Below are positions 33,541 to 44,752 of a stretch of 64,000 nucleotides of DNA, in pieces. The notes under the pieces are model-generated. The model was not told the DNA's origin. It worked only from the letters and a program-made list of their open reading frames with translations, and ran no database searches. The DNA lies in NCBI GenBank assembly GCA_003255025.1, contig QANY01006224.1, forward strand, positions 620,001 to 684,000, written 5' to 3'. The stretch comes from Datisca glomerata (Eukaryota > Streptophyta > Magnoliopsida > Cucurbitales > Datiscaceae). Made by a program: the position numbers and the translations under genes. Numbering within the stretch: the stretch's first letter is position 1; every line of letters begins with the position of its first letter.

Positions 33541-33950
33541 GGAGTTCCTCTTTTTGTTGAGGAGCGAACATTGGCGCAATTTAGACCGTCTTCTCCAGAT
33601 GTTCTGATGAGAAAACAATCGATTCCAACGGTTCCTCGTGGGTCCATGCAAATCGCATATTCTTTGTCCCTTACGAGCTTTGTCTAGCCTGGCTTTTCCT
33701 CATCATGAGTTGGTGAGGCTAGGTCAGGTAGGATGCTTGGCACATAACTGTGATTTGGTGAGATTCCTAGGTTGCGCATCACGGTATCGTCGGGATAGTG
33801 CCATTTTTTTTTTGGGAAGCATCCACAACAAAACTCATATCTTTTTGCTTGAGTCATCAATATCTTGGCCTCCAAGGGATGCAAACAGAAGCAGTCCTCA
33901 CTCGTCAGTATGAACAAACTCTAAATTCTCTGCCTACTTTTGAAAAACTA
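33541..33950 (-). pseudogene. Probable gypsy polyprotein segment upstream of the reverse transcriptase
   Basis: On the minus strand, APQQKEELRDSRDVF at about 33580-33525 resembles the (E/Q)Q-x-x-x-L-x-x-x-x-x-D-V-F-A motif that precedes the reverse transcriptase in plant gypsy elements. Joined directly to the thumb region it implies an internal deletion of the catalytic core. The remaining frame to 33917 (YPDDTVMRNLGISPNHSYVP) was not assigned. Confidence 0.45.
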
Positions 33951-34029
33951 ACTCCTTTCTGTTTTTCAAAAATAGAGCTCTAATACAAGCTATACTCAAT
34001 AGTCTTCAAATTTGGTAGCTTTTGCTTTG

Positions 34030-35110
34030 ACAAAAGCACTTTCATTCTCTTTTCCCTCGTATACCTAAATCTATAATGCCACGTACTCGAATTAACCCTA
34101 GCATTAGCGGCTGCAACTATAAGACACATAATATGTTCTAGTTTTATTTCCTTAAGCTATAACCATAGTGCACTTGGTGGCTTTCCATACACTACTAGCA
34201 AAGTCACATCGTTAAGATTATCTTTATATCAGATTTGCATCGATTTTGGTACATATCTTACTTTCTAGAGTTTTCATACAGATCCGTTTCACATTTTGAA
34301 ACGAACGTCATCCATACCAACAATATCTTAAGGTTTTCCATCACTTAGGTAAACCTTTCCATAATTTTCAGCAACATAATTTTTTAGAATTTCTTGTTGT
34401 GTAGTGGTATTGAAAAGAAGCTCTTGAATCTAAAACCCAAGAGTTAATAGGACAAGTCAATAGATAAAAGTAATGCATCATGTACCTCTTCAGTTACTGC
34501 ATTTGCAGCATCCTTTTTCAGTGCTTTGAAGTTATTCTTTATGTCGTCAGGCTTCCGCCATTCCAGCAGTCAACCTTTCTTCTGGATCTGGATTTACTTC
34601 TTTTGTTCCTCGACTTTGACCTACCATTGTCGCGGTTAAAATTCCTCTCATGACCTCTGTCTTTGGTTTCATCGTTCAATGCTGAACTTGATGTGGATGT
34701 CTCACCTGAATTTATTCTGCGTACTTCCCTCACATCGTTGGATCTTAACACAACGCTTCTAATAGAATTACTAATCAATAGAATTACTAATTGCTTCCAA
34801 TGGGTTTGAAGATAAATCTCATCACCAAAATCAATCTCAACCGCTAACAATTGATTAAAATCATATTGAATTCATTACGATGTGCTGCCACATGAGCGTC
34901 TTCTCTCATCTTCAAATTAAAGAACTTTTTTCATGAGATGTACCTTATTATTTGCAAAACGCTTATCATACATATCAGATGGTACTTGCATCTACCCCAT
35001 TGTGGTCTTCTCTTTTGTAATGTTATAAGCCATGTTCTTTGACAGTGTCGATCGTATGACTCTCAATATATGCTACCCATGTCAAATTTGGTTTCCTTCC
35101 TGATAGAGGT
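34030..35110 (-). pseudogene. Ty1/copia relic C (gag and protease)
   Basis: On the minus strand, gag traces run from about 35100. 34539-34850 encodes a Ser/Arg-rich stretch (RGHERNFNRDNGRSKSRN), then VDCWN where a CCHC knuckle begins; its second Cys is Gly and the frame then changes (KPDDIKNNFKALKKDAANA, to about 34495). Protease-region traces follow at 34400-34240: NYGKVYLSDGKPLNIVGMDD and VRFKMSNGSVWKL, the sequence that lies just after the protease active site in plant copia elements. No integrase or reverse transcriptase follows before the gypsy relic. Stops are frequent. It is a different family from relics A and B by wording. Confidence 0.7.
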
Positions 35111-35309
35111 TGTTGATGCATCTTTTAACCGTAGAGATTATCTTCAATCTGCATTTTCTAAAATGCAAATCCACACTGTTGAATTTCTCGATTACATGAA
35201 CATAACCTCCTTTTTTCTAACCATAATTCTGAATCATTACTAACAATTTTATTTGAACACCGTGAATTAAAACAATGCTGGCAACAAACTTGTATCGCCG
35301 ACAAATAAA

Positions 35310-35525
35310 ATGAATTCATCTGTTCACGACATGAATTAATTGTTCACGATGTGGATCCATTGTTCACGTTCACGAATTCATTGTTCATGTTCGTGAATTC
35401 AATGTTCACTTCCATGAAATCAGTATTCACTCACAAAATTATTGTTCACTTCCACGATATCACTGTTCACTTTCGCGACTTCATTGTTCTCTGCTTCGTG
35501 AAATCAATGTTCACGTGGATAGTAA
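35310..35525. repeat. Degenerate minisatellite of TTGTTCAC words
   Basis: About nine variants of a 22-26-base unit (ATTGTTCAC followed by a TTCGTGAATTCA- or CACGATATCA-like half) run head to tail. Many half-units are self-complementary around GAATTC or ACGATATC. It lies 5' of copia relic C in that relic's orientation and could belong to its LTR or leader. Confidence 0.7.
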
Positions 35526-36095
35526 TCAAAGAGAAAATACAACAAAAGAACACACACAAATTTTATAGTAGTTTACCCTCAATGTGAGAGTTACGTTCAC
35601 TTTAACCGTTGCATGTTTTCGTTATATTAAAGAAGAATATATTTATAAAATGATCTTTCAAGCCTCACTCTTCTCTAGGTTTTCAATATACACAAAACTG
35701 ACCACCTAATATTATTTATATAGTGAGGATACCAAAAAACTGATGTTAAAAAAATCAAACACAAATATTTTTACATGATTTAAAAATCCTAGCCGACTAC
35801 ACCAGCTTTCCAAATACCCACTTTCATTATCATGATCTTTCGGTACAATTTTCCCTGTTCGGTCGACCGAATGTTGAGATTTGGCTTATCATTGACAACT
35901 AATTTTACTTTAAACATTTGAAAACTCGTTCGGACGACAGATGGCTCAATTGAGTTGACTATCACCGGTTTCATCGACCAACCTTTCTATTTGATCAGTC
36001 TAACCAATCAGTTTAATTTCCAATGTCTGGAAATTATTTATAATTACCTAGAATTTGTTCACATATTTGCAGATTCAGATCCCCTATTGTTGGGA
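35526..36095 (-). other. Possible LTR/promoter sequence of copia relic C
   Basis: The minus strand reads CACTATATAAATAATATT at about 35732-35715, a good TATA-type box, inside an AT-rich stretch that could be an LTR. No LTR ends were found, and 35790-36095 shows nothing else recognisable. Confidence 0.3.
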
Positions 36096-36103
36096 ATCCT
36101 AAC
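36096..36103. repeat. Target-site duplication, left copy (hAT element)
   Basis: ATCCTAAC, matching GTCCTAAC at 39493-39500 in seven of eight positions. Confidence 0.7.
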
Positions 36104-36476
36104 CATAGTTAATTCGGGAACGGCAAAATACGGAGTATTATTCGGCATGTATAATTTAAGAATTTAACGGTCAAACATTAAGTTAAAATTCGGCCAATAA
36201 TATGTGATACATAAAATTTTGGATACGAGTTTTAAACGAGTATCATACATTTTTTTTTTAAAAATTCGGTACTAAAAATACGGCTTTAAAATTTATAAAT
36301 AAATATTAATATAACAATATATCATGAATATGACAAAAAATATCATTCTACAAATTACTTAAACATTTTCATAAACCAAAATATATTGATCAATTAATAG
36401 TATTCTATTCATACAAAATATAGTCATTAATCCAAAATATTCAATTCATAAAAACTAATTGAATTAATAAAAATTA

Positions 36477-38600
36477 TCAAATAATGGGATCGTCAGGTGA
36501 TAAATTTTCATCAAAACAAGATTCGTTTGGGGTACGAAGCAGCTCAGACCAGTTGCACAAGCTCATGTCATCTAAAGCAGATGGTTCTTCTTCAAAAAAA
36601 TATTCTGGTTCTTCTTCAAATCCTTCTTCAAATCCTACTTCAGCAAATGGATTGATCTTAGAAAGATCAATAAGCGTCATATCCAGCACTTCACGATCCT
36701 TATACATTGTCATCATCAAAGAGTTCATTCTCACGATCCTTATACATTGTCATCATCAACATTGTCAGTGCCAATATATTTCTCTTTTTCGTTTGGGCTG
36801 CTTCCCATGCACTCCAATTTCTTTCACAAGCTGGCAAGCTACACGGTTGACTCAAAATTCTAATTGCAATCTTTTGCAATACAGGGAATTTTGAACCATT
36901 AAGCTGCCATCAAATACCTATAAATACAACTATTTACATTAGGAATGAAATCAACATAAAACATATGAAAATCTAATTCAAAATGAAGAAACACTTACGA
37001 GGATGATTGATGTTTATCATAGCAGTGGCTGTATAATTGAACAAGGGCGGAAACTTTAAATGATATTTAACTAATTCAGTTACCAGTTGATCTCTTTCAT
37101 CTAACGAACCCAACTGTTGAACAAGATATTCAACCCATTCTCTAATGTCAATGTTGTCTTCTTTGTACTTCTCACTAACCATATAAGCTGGATTAAGAAG
37201 TGCAGCAGTAGCATGTACCTTATGGAGAATGTTCTTCTCTCTTATCTGCTCAAATATTTTCATCATAAGAGAATAACGAGAAGGATCTTTTACACAATAT
37301 TGATCAAGCGCTTCTCGTGCCCTCTCCATAGCATCATATAAATATCCCACTGTAGATCCTTACCATCTACTAATCGAAGAACTTTCACCAGAGGCTCGAC
37401 AACATTCACATAATCTTTCGCATCTACCCAAAAAGACTCATTCTGAATTATTGAACTCACTAACTTAGCCTGTGCAGTCTTAGTAAAATTCAAACCCCTC
37501 CATTCAGAAGATGCAACCAAAATTCTCAAATTGTTTTCACGATCAATTATCGATTGAAGCATCAAAAAGTTCGAAGCAAATCTAGTCTTACACGGAAATT
37601 TTAACTCCCTATCATCTGTATATTTCCTCATCAATTGCAATACCATATGACGCTTATACATGTAATCTACTATTTTTTTCGCATCATCAATCACACTTTT
37701 CACCCATTCAATTTGATTATAATGATCTTTCAATAACAAATTAATACCATGAGCTGCACATTTAGTCCTGTATAATCGAGGATATTTTTCCATCAGCATG
37801 TAACCAATAGACTCATAATTTAAGGCATTATCAGTAACTATTTGCACAACATAATCAGGGCCAATTTCATCGATGACGGAAGAAAGAATATTATAAAGAT
37901 ACTCACCAGTCAATCTCTCTTGTGAACATTCAAACGATCTAAAAAAAATAGCACCTAACGGTGAGCTAGCGATAACATTAACCCATGACCGCCTTCTTAT
38001 GTCTGTCCAAGAATCTGACATAATAGTACAACATGTACTAGTCTATGATTGTTTTTCACATGCAACATAAGCCTCAACATCTGTTCTTACCTCAGGTACT
38101 AACTTAGTACGAAGCGTTGAATAACTAGGTACAATATAACCACAACCAAAATTACCTAAAGCTTTACTCATGTCAAGAAATGACTTGGACTGAATAACAT
38201 TAAATGCTACGTTGTTCATGATGAAAAACTGAGCAATTATTTTATCAACATTGCTCCTCTCTTTCTTAGCAGAAAATTCTGGGATTGTGGTTTGAGTCTG
38301 ATTAGATAGACCCAAAGAGCAAGCGTTCGATTCTTCATTACTTTCATTAACCGAATCATTTTTTCTTTTCTTACTAGAACTAGAACTTGAATCTCTAATT
38401 AAAAAATACGCTTCAGCTTGAACCTCCTCCGGTACTTTACTACATATATCAATATCACGACCACTAATTCCAGATAAATGAGACTTTACTCTAGAAATCC
38501 CTCCAGCAAAATCTCTCTCACAAAATTTGCACTTGAAACGATTATTTGTCTGCTCAGCGTAATCCCAAAACTTGTCTTTTTTTCTGACCATGATAATCAA
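36477..38600 (-). pseudogene. hAT transposase (BED zinc finger, DUF659, dimerisation domain), disabled
   Basis: The start is at 38600 (or the next Met, three codons in). A BED-type zinc finger follows (FWDYAEQTNNRFKCKFCERD, GGISRVKSHLSG), then a Lys/Ser-rich linker. A TAG at 38043-38045 interrupts the frame just before DUF659, which opens with TIMSDSWTDIRRRSWVNVIA and continues through VTDNALNYESIGYML, YRTKCAAHGINLLL and FPCKTRFASNF. At about 37340 the frame shifts to GYLYDAMERAREALDQYC and continues to NHPR at about 37015, next to a GTAAGT donor. The C-terminal hAT dimerisation region is at 36890-36770 (LQKIAIRILSQPCS, CERNWSAWEAAQTKKRN). A 40-base duplication at 36691-36770 shifts the frame of the acidic tail. 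Three lesions therefore disable an otherwise complete gene. Confidence 0.88.
36691..36760. repeat. 40-bp offset duplication in the hAT transposase tail
   Basis: TCACGATCCTTATACATTGT followed by CATCATCAA occurs at 36691 and 36731, 40 bases apart. Since 40 is not a multiple of three, the duplication changes the reading frame of the C-terminal tail. Confidence 0.9.
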
Positions 38601-39492
38601 AATTCAGAAAATCTGAAATAGAATCAATAAAACATATAAACAAGACATAATTTGAATTGACAGAAACTCTGAGAAGTCCAACTCCAACCAGAATTGAATT
38701 AATCAAGTCCAATTCAAGTCCCAATCAGTTTAATTTTCTACAATCCAATTCAATTCAGAGAAGTCACGAGAAGCACAAAATTTTCTACAATCAACCAGAA
38801 TAAAATTTACCTATCAACTGATTCAACCAGAACAAAATGCGTATATCAACTAATGGAATTCAATTAAAACAGTATCGGCTTTTACAGTTTCAATTCCAAA
38901 TTTTTGCTGGAGGCCATAGTGAAGAAGAAGACCCGAAGGACAGGGAAGGGGGTTTCAATTCCAAATTCTAAGAAAACAATCAAAATTCAGACGACCTAGG
39001 GCTCGAAGAATTAAACCTCAAATCAAACATAAAATCAAAAACAAAAAATTTGAAGTGAAGAAGCCCAGAGAATTAAGCATGTAAATAACTGAGAATCTTC
39101 GAGCCCTAGGTCGTTTGAGAGGGAGAAACTCCGTCGAAGTCCAACGACTCCAGCCCTGGAATGGAAGAAGCAGGATGCTGGAGTGCAGGAGCAGAGCAGC
39201 GCCGAGCAAGAAGAAGGACGCAGAGCAGCGCCGAGCAAGCAGCAGGACGCAGAGGAGCAGGACGTTTCGTGATGGAGCAGAGCAGCAGTGCAGCACCGAG
39301 CAGGAGAATGGGGAAAACGCGTATTTGGCCATTATAGTATACGCGTTTAATATGCTTTCCGTATTAAACGCGTATTATACGGCTTACTCCAAAAAAACCC
39401 ATACCATTCCGTATCTTTCAGTAAAAAACGGCAAACGAAAAAAAATGGAAACGGCGAAAAGACGCGTATTAAACGCGTTCTCACTAACTAGG

Positions 39493-39500
39493 GTCCTAAC
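39493..39500. repeat. Target-site duplication, right copy (hAT element)
   Basis: GTCCTAAC, matching ATCCTAAC at 36096-36103 in seven of eight positions. Confidence 0.7.
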
Positions 39501-42500
39501 ATGAGGGATCTGTTCATAAGATTTCAACCGTCCATTCTGATAACGGCCGAACGAGTTGATAAAGGTGCTCTGACACCTTTTTTTTATATTTAATTTTTTC
39601 TCATGTTAGATCTGATATGTCTGTTTTTAGATCGGACGGATCAAAGATAAACACAGCAGGAGAGGGTCCATATTTGCATACACAATGTTCGTTATATCAT
39701 TAATCATCTCCTAGAAACATAATTGAACAATCTACTCCATTTTGACTATGACAAAAAAAATTAGTTATTGCAAAATTTCACTCCCCTAAATATGTGCAAT
39801 CTAGTGCCGGTCACATATTATTTCAATCCAGGACTTTCTTGCCCTTGTGCTATCAGTAAAAAATAATACAATATTATTGTACTACATTATCACAATAAAC
39901 ATTTCAAACTCCCTAAGAATCTGAATTTTTCTCAAAAATGTCTCCCTCCATGATTTGATCTTAATCAATCATCTCATGTTTAACCAAGCTTTTTAAAAAT
40001 TTAACAAAGTTTTCTTTAAAAATGTTATTTTTTACAAGCGCATACATTTGAATGATTTATTATTATTTATTCCAACTAACTTGGCATAATCAACTCATTT
40101 TTTTTTCTTTCATGACTATCTTTTTGAATAATTTTCCTCTTATTGAGTAATTTCTCATAAATTGAACTAAACTATCGCCATCATCTTCTTCTTCACTTTT
40201 AGAATCTATGAGATAGATCGACAAAAAGATGACACTTTTTCTTTTGGAATCCTCGTTTAAATTCTCTATGAATATCCATTCATGAGTTATTGGCAACTTT
40301 TGCTCTTCCATGATCTAGTAATTAAGAGTGGATTTAGAAGTGCTTTATTTGAAAACAGTATTTAAAATATCACGTTGAATCACATTTGTTTGAAAAAAAT
40401 GTTATTGATGGAAGCATATTTTAGTATTTAAAAACACTTCTATAAAAATAAATATTTAAGTGTTTTCTAAAATATTTAAGAACAAAAATAAAGATGGTCA
40501 AATGATTCATACAGAGATGAATATATAATGGTGTTATTTTATCAAAAGTGTTTTAGTGACAAGCAAGCTAATTTTTCATAAAAAAAAAAAAAGCACACAT
40601 CCCAGCCAAGTCTTAGATACCAAACAAATTTAGAGAGTTTAAAATATTACTAACCTGAGTAAACATTTCACTAATGCATCATTATCGTCGTCAAAAGCTC
40701 ATAAGTAGGTGTAAGCATGCTTATTTCTAACACTGTTACTTGATTTGTATTTCATGAGTTGTCTCAAACATATGACAAATTTCTTCACCAGAAGTACATA
40801 TAGCGACTTTAGTTAACTCATTTTTATTTAATTCATAATTTAATATATTAATGGCTTTAGAATTAAAAAAATGACTTTAGTATTCACCTTTTCTCAAAAC
40901 ATTAATAGTGACTATAATAAATAATTGTGAAATTATATATAATCATTTTTGCAATGCAGAGGGAAAAGAAGATCCTGACTTACATTAACTGCTGCATTAG
41001 GCCTTGATATGCAAGAATATGAGGGACTATACTCAAAGTTCGAAGTCAATGATTATCTTCTTTAAATAAATTTTATAAGTTGTGACTGTATATTACTAGA
41101 AAAGCTAAAATCATCAAATAGAAAATCTTACTGCAATATAAAGTAATCTTCTTTTAGTATGTTTATTTACTTATAAATTTCCAATTGGTGTAATGATAAT
41201 TATTTAAGAACAATTAAGTTGGTTTATTACTTGGGTAACAAGATGGATTAATAAAAATGAAATGAATCATCTTATTTGAGGCCTAAAAGAAAGTAATATG
41301 CTCGATAAATTTAGGTCCTTAACTCAGATATCAAACGGTTCATGTCAACTAAGCATAAAGATAAAAAAATACATTGTGATGTGATTTTTTCAAAATCAGA
41401 ATTTAGCAGTTGAGATCTAACCAATAGTCCAAACCAGACAATATACTCTCTATTTGTTAAAAAAAATAAAAGATTTGATTTTAGTAGTGAATACTAAAGG
41501 TTCAATAATCATTAATATTATCTGAGCTCATTTCCCACTTCTTAAAGCATAAATAAAATAATATATTTAAAATAAAAGTGCGGCTAAAGTGCCCTAAATT
41601 TATAATTAGTAGGACTTAATTGATTAAATTAAAAAAATAGATTAACTTAGATAAAACAAAAATAGGGAGTATAATGCATGAGTAATTATTGTGTGTCAGA
41701 TCTCACTTACAAGAATAAAGATATTTTAGATTAGATCTGAACGAATTAGATTTATTTTCTGTTGGATTTGTTGAGAATGAAAATTGAAAAAAAATTATAT
41801 TATATTTGTTTTTCTTTTTAAGTCAAAATGAAAATGAAGCATTGGATTTTGTTACACAGATTTAAATACCAGAATTTATCATCACAAAAATAATAGTGAA
41901 TTTCATTGCTGAAACTTGAACTCAATCTTCGAATTGTAAGCTAATCGACAATATTATTTTATTTATGTTTGGATTTTGAATATAAAAGAAAAAAAAGGCA
42001 AAAAAAAAGAAAAAAGAAAAAAAGCATAGTGCTTAAAATGATAAATTACCTTATGATGAGACGAGTATAATCCAACGGTCAAAGCACTATAATAATCAAC
42101 TGCCCCATCAGAAACTTGGGCCGTTGATATCTTCATCATTCGTAGAGGAAAGTCCAGCAGGGGCGACCTGAGAACACATCAACGGCACAAAAATGCAGCA
42201 GCTCAGAGAGAGCAACATAAGGCGCCCGCATGTGATCACAGGTCGCTCCTGTAGGATTCAACCTCTATAGTCTATACAACGTTAGCCATTTGCTTATGGG
42301 TTAGCTGCAGCGATCGGGTGTTATATAGCATGGAGTTAATCATGTACTTCCCCTAAACTGTACTACATCTTAGTACATGCCCAGTAATATTAGAATTTTT
42401 TTTTCTTTTTAGATGTTGTACGTACTAGTCTGTACTACCTTGGGCGATGTTTGTACTATTGATCCACAATGGATTGAAGATAGGTAAATAATGCAAAATC

Positions 42501-42970
42501 AAATCAAAACACGGCAATGTGAAAATGTTGATAAACTCTTTGAAAAAACGGGTTGTTCCATGATACATGAGAAGTGTAGTACAAAGAGTGAAATAAAGAT
42601 AAAAGGTACAAGTTAAATGTGAAAATGTTATAGACAACTTTGTATTAGGATAAAGTTAAAAATCAAGTCATAATTGATTAAGTAAAGTGTTGATCACTCG
42701 TAGGTTAATTTATAAATCATTTAACGATTGCAATGAAACAACCATTGAGAACATTGTCGTCTGCAATGACTCATACTGGAACACTAGCGCCAACTCTTTA
42801 ACAACAACAATCTCGACTTCGAGCATCGCCGTCTATAGCCATCAAGCCTGCGACCAAAGGTGTCATCATCTGCCTTCACTTAGAGCAGCGTCATTTGATA
42901 TTCATGTGATTTTGTGAATACTAAGTTGATTTAAGATTTCTGTATAGTAAGTTGATTCGTTACGTGACTT
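39501..42970. other. Long AT-rich interval without recognised gene
   Basis: No domain, terminal repeat or tandem array was recognised. A minus-strand frame at 40090-40311 (73 codons, acidic middle, Lys-rich end) is open but resembles nothing I know. 42050-42330 is somewhat less AT-rich (GCAGGGGCGACCTGAGAAC) but no frame there is convincing. Confidence 0.4.
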
Positions 42971-42989
42971 TGTGAATATTAGAAAGATT

Positions 42990-43210
42990 TAAGAAGAGTG
43001 ATCTCCATCTCTTTTTTTTTTTTGTGAAAAAGCAAAAGGGAGAATGATATGTATAGTGAGAAAGGGTAATTTTTTAGGTTACCAAAAGGGAAAATGAGAT
43101 AAATTGCACATCTTGTTGGACACTTTAGAACTACAATATCCACATTAAGCTTTATGGTTCCTAAGTCAGGAGGAAGCCAACTAGAACGCACATTTTTCCA
43201 TGTGTTGTAA
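42990..43210 (-). pseudogene. LINE-type RNase H N-terminal fragment
   Basis: Minus-strand translation of 43191-43125 reads SSWLPPDLGTIKLNVDIVVL. It matches the W-x-P-P-x-x-G-x-I-K-(L/I)-N-V-D motif that opens the RNase H domain of plant LINE-like non-LTR retrotransposons, although the Gly/Ala that normally follows Asp is replaced. The rest of the domain is not recognisable. It lies downstream of the zf-RVT relic at 43690-44174 in the same orientation, with a SINE-like piece between. Confidence 0.55.
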
Positions 43211-43231
43211 TTAAGATCATCGTACTTAACC

Positions 43232-43330
43232 TGAGGGGTTGGTCTAGTGGTGGGCGGGCACTAGGACCAATGCGGTAATGCATGAGGTTCTGGGCTCAAA
43301 AATTACCACCAGCGTCAAATCTTCAGGACT
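43232..43330 (+). mobile_element. SINE-like fragment with tRNA-type promoter boxes
   Basis: GGTTGGTCTAGTGGTGGGCG at 43237-43256 resembles a tRNA-derived A box, and GAGGTTCTGGGCTCAAA at 43284-43300 a B box. The spacing of about 40 bases is that of plant SINEs. No poly-A/T tail or target duplication was found. Confidence 0.45.
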
Positions 43331-43690
43331 ATAAGACTAGTAGTTTATCCTTTGAATTAACCGAAGAGCACTTGCGGAAAATTTCTTGTCGAAGACCTGT
43401 GCACACCCGAAATTAGTCGGAGTTCTACTTCGGATATTCAGTAACCGAATTTTTAGATGTAAAAAAAGATCATCATTCTTCTTTTTCTTAGCATTTGCTT
43501 CTCTAAAGGCACTAAACTCCTTACCAGTTTTGGTAATGACATCAACAAGGTCATCCATTTTTCCTTCAAATACGGCTAAACTCCTTTCTTTCTATGAACT
43601 AGCTCATCAAACAGTAAACAAAACCCTTTCTCCCTCCTCCATCAGGAGGACTCTTCAAATCTCCCAACCTCCATGAATCCATTATCCAAA
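43331..43690 (-). other. Unassigned segment between LINE pieces
   Basis: A minus frame at 43337-43558 is open (FSAFREANAKKKKNDDLFL) but was not recognised. Confidence 0.25.
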
Positions 43691-44174
43691 TCTTTGGTCT
43701 GCTACTAGATCGCTTCTTAGTTGAAGGGGATGTAAGCTCAGATCATTTACATCTCATAACATCATGAGCAATCTTTTTGTACCTCAAGTTTAGTTTAGTT
43801 GGAGAAAGTTTGACACTACTCTCCATAAGAACATTTTATTTTTTGGGGGGATATCGATTCTCCATAGAAGCTTCCAAACTGAAATGAACATCACTTGAGG
43901 TTGAAGGATTTAAACCTCACACTCCATCTTTTCTTCATGAATCAAGTGATAGCTAGATTTGACAGAATAACATCTATTTCAGCAAAATGGCCACACCAGT
44001 GAGTCAGATATTCCCAAACTAGATAACTAAATTGCCATAATGGGTTTACCAATCCATTCTGGAAATGTTTGATTTACCAGGTTCATCCTCCAGCTGCTAC
44101 CATCTTCATTAATAAGATCAAACACAAAATTCAGATTCCAGAGTATTGAATTCCTCCAAACTGGGGCAATTTTG
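43691..44174 (-). pseudogene. LINE reverse-transcriptase tail (zf-RVT region)
   Basis: The minus-strand translation gives WRNSILWNLNFVFDLINEDG and SSWRMNLVNQTFPEWIG, then SSLGISDSLVWPF, YSVKSSYHLIHEE, and VWKLLWRIDIPPKNKMFLWR (43870-43815). This order, a D-L-I ... W-x-x-x-L-V block, W-x-F ... Y-(S/T)-V-K-S-x-Y and W-K-x-(L/I)-W ... P-P-K-x-K-x-F-L-W-R, is the C-terminal zf-RVT region of plant LINEs. Several stops are present. It ends exactly where a copia LTR begins (44175), so the copia element probably inserted into the LINE. Confidence 0.75.
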
Positions 44175-44740
44175 TGTTGGAAAAATTTAACATGTGAGGT
44201 CACACATGTTAAATTAAATGTGTTGTGCTATCTTTGAATAAGTTTAAATAAAAATTAAAATTTTGAGATTTATGTGTATAATTATTATGAAATTAACGTG
44301 TAGATACCAGAAATGATATTTTAGTTTATTGAATGGTCAAATTAAAAATATCAATATTTATTAAAAACACATTTATTTATAAGGGTTATGGTCTCCAAAT
44401 TACACGAGTAAGATAATTTTCTTTTAAGTGATATCTCTATTTCTTTAAAAGGGAATCCTGGAGAAGAACTCAAGGCTTGTGCCAATTTAAAAGATCCAAA
44501 GTTAGATTTATTACATGTGAATAATAAATCGATCCAAAGTTAGATTTATGATTTGACATGAATTATTGTCAGTATTTGATCATTACAACAAGAGTACTAC
44601 TTACAGTTAATATTACCGTCCAAAGACTTGATATCAATGTTGTGCTATGATTCTTGAAAAGGACTGATTAATTATTTGAATTGATTGAATATTATGGTTG
44701 GCTTTTGATATGAGCATATCTGGATAAATATTTTGTTCTG
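44175..44740 (+). mobile_element. 5' LTR and leader of copia element D
   Basis: It begins TGTTGGAAAAATTTAACATG and aligns with 54680 onward (TGTTGAAAAAATTCAACATG; then CACACATGTTAAA and TGTTGT(G/A)CTATCTTTG). The exact LTR end and primer-binding site were not identified, so the right part is leader by default. An 11-base hairpin near the start pairs TTAACATGTG with CACACATGTTAA. Confidence 0.65.
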
Positions 44741-44752
44741 TTTTTAACTAAT

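Larger units (their letters stand above)
36104..39492 (-). mobile_element. hAT transposon, nearly complete
   Basis: It is a 3389-bp element whose ends read CATAGTTAATTCGGG (left) and CCTAGTTAGTGAGAA (right, reverse complemented). An 8-bp duplication with one mismatch flanks it, as expected for the hAT superfamily. Subterminal AAAATACGG/CGTATTAAACGCG words recur at both ends. It carries one minus-strand transposase gene with BED zinc finger, DUF659 and C-terminal dimerisation region. At 38600-39310 a leader-like, partly GC-rich region precedes the gene. Confidence 0.85.

Noticed and set aside
36484..36894. Plus-strand frame of 136 codons
   Set aside because: It is antisense to the hAT transposase C-terminus, which has clear domain motifs.
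39018..39504. Frames of 67-129 codons on both strands
   Set aside because: Repetitive GAGCAGCGC-type leader sequence of the hAT element keeps them open. There is no homology and they overlap on opposite strands.
43232..43330. Functional tRNA gene
   Set aside because: Only A- and B-box-like sequences are present. No cloverleaf with acceptor stem could be drawn, so it is called SINE-like.
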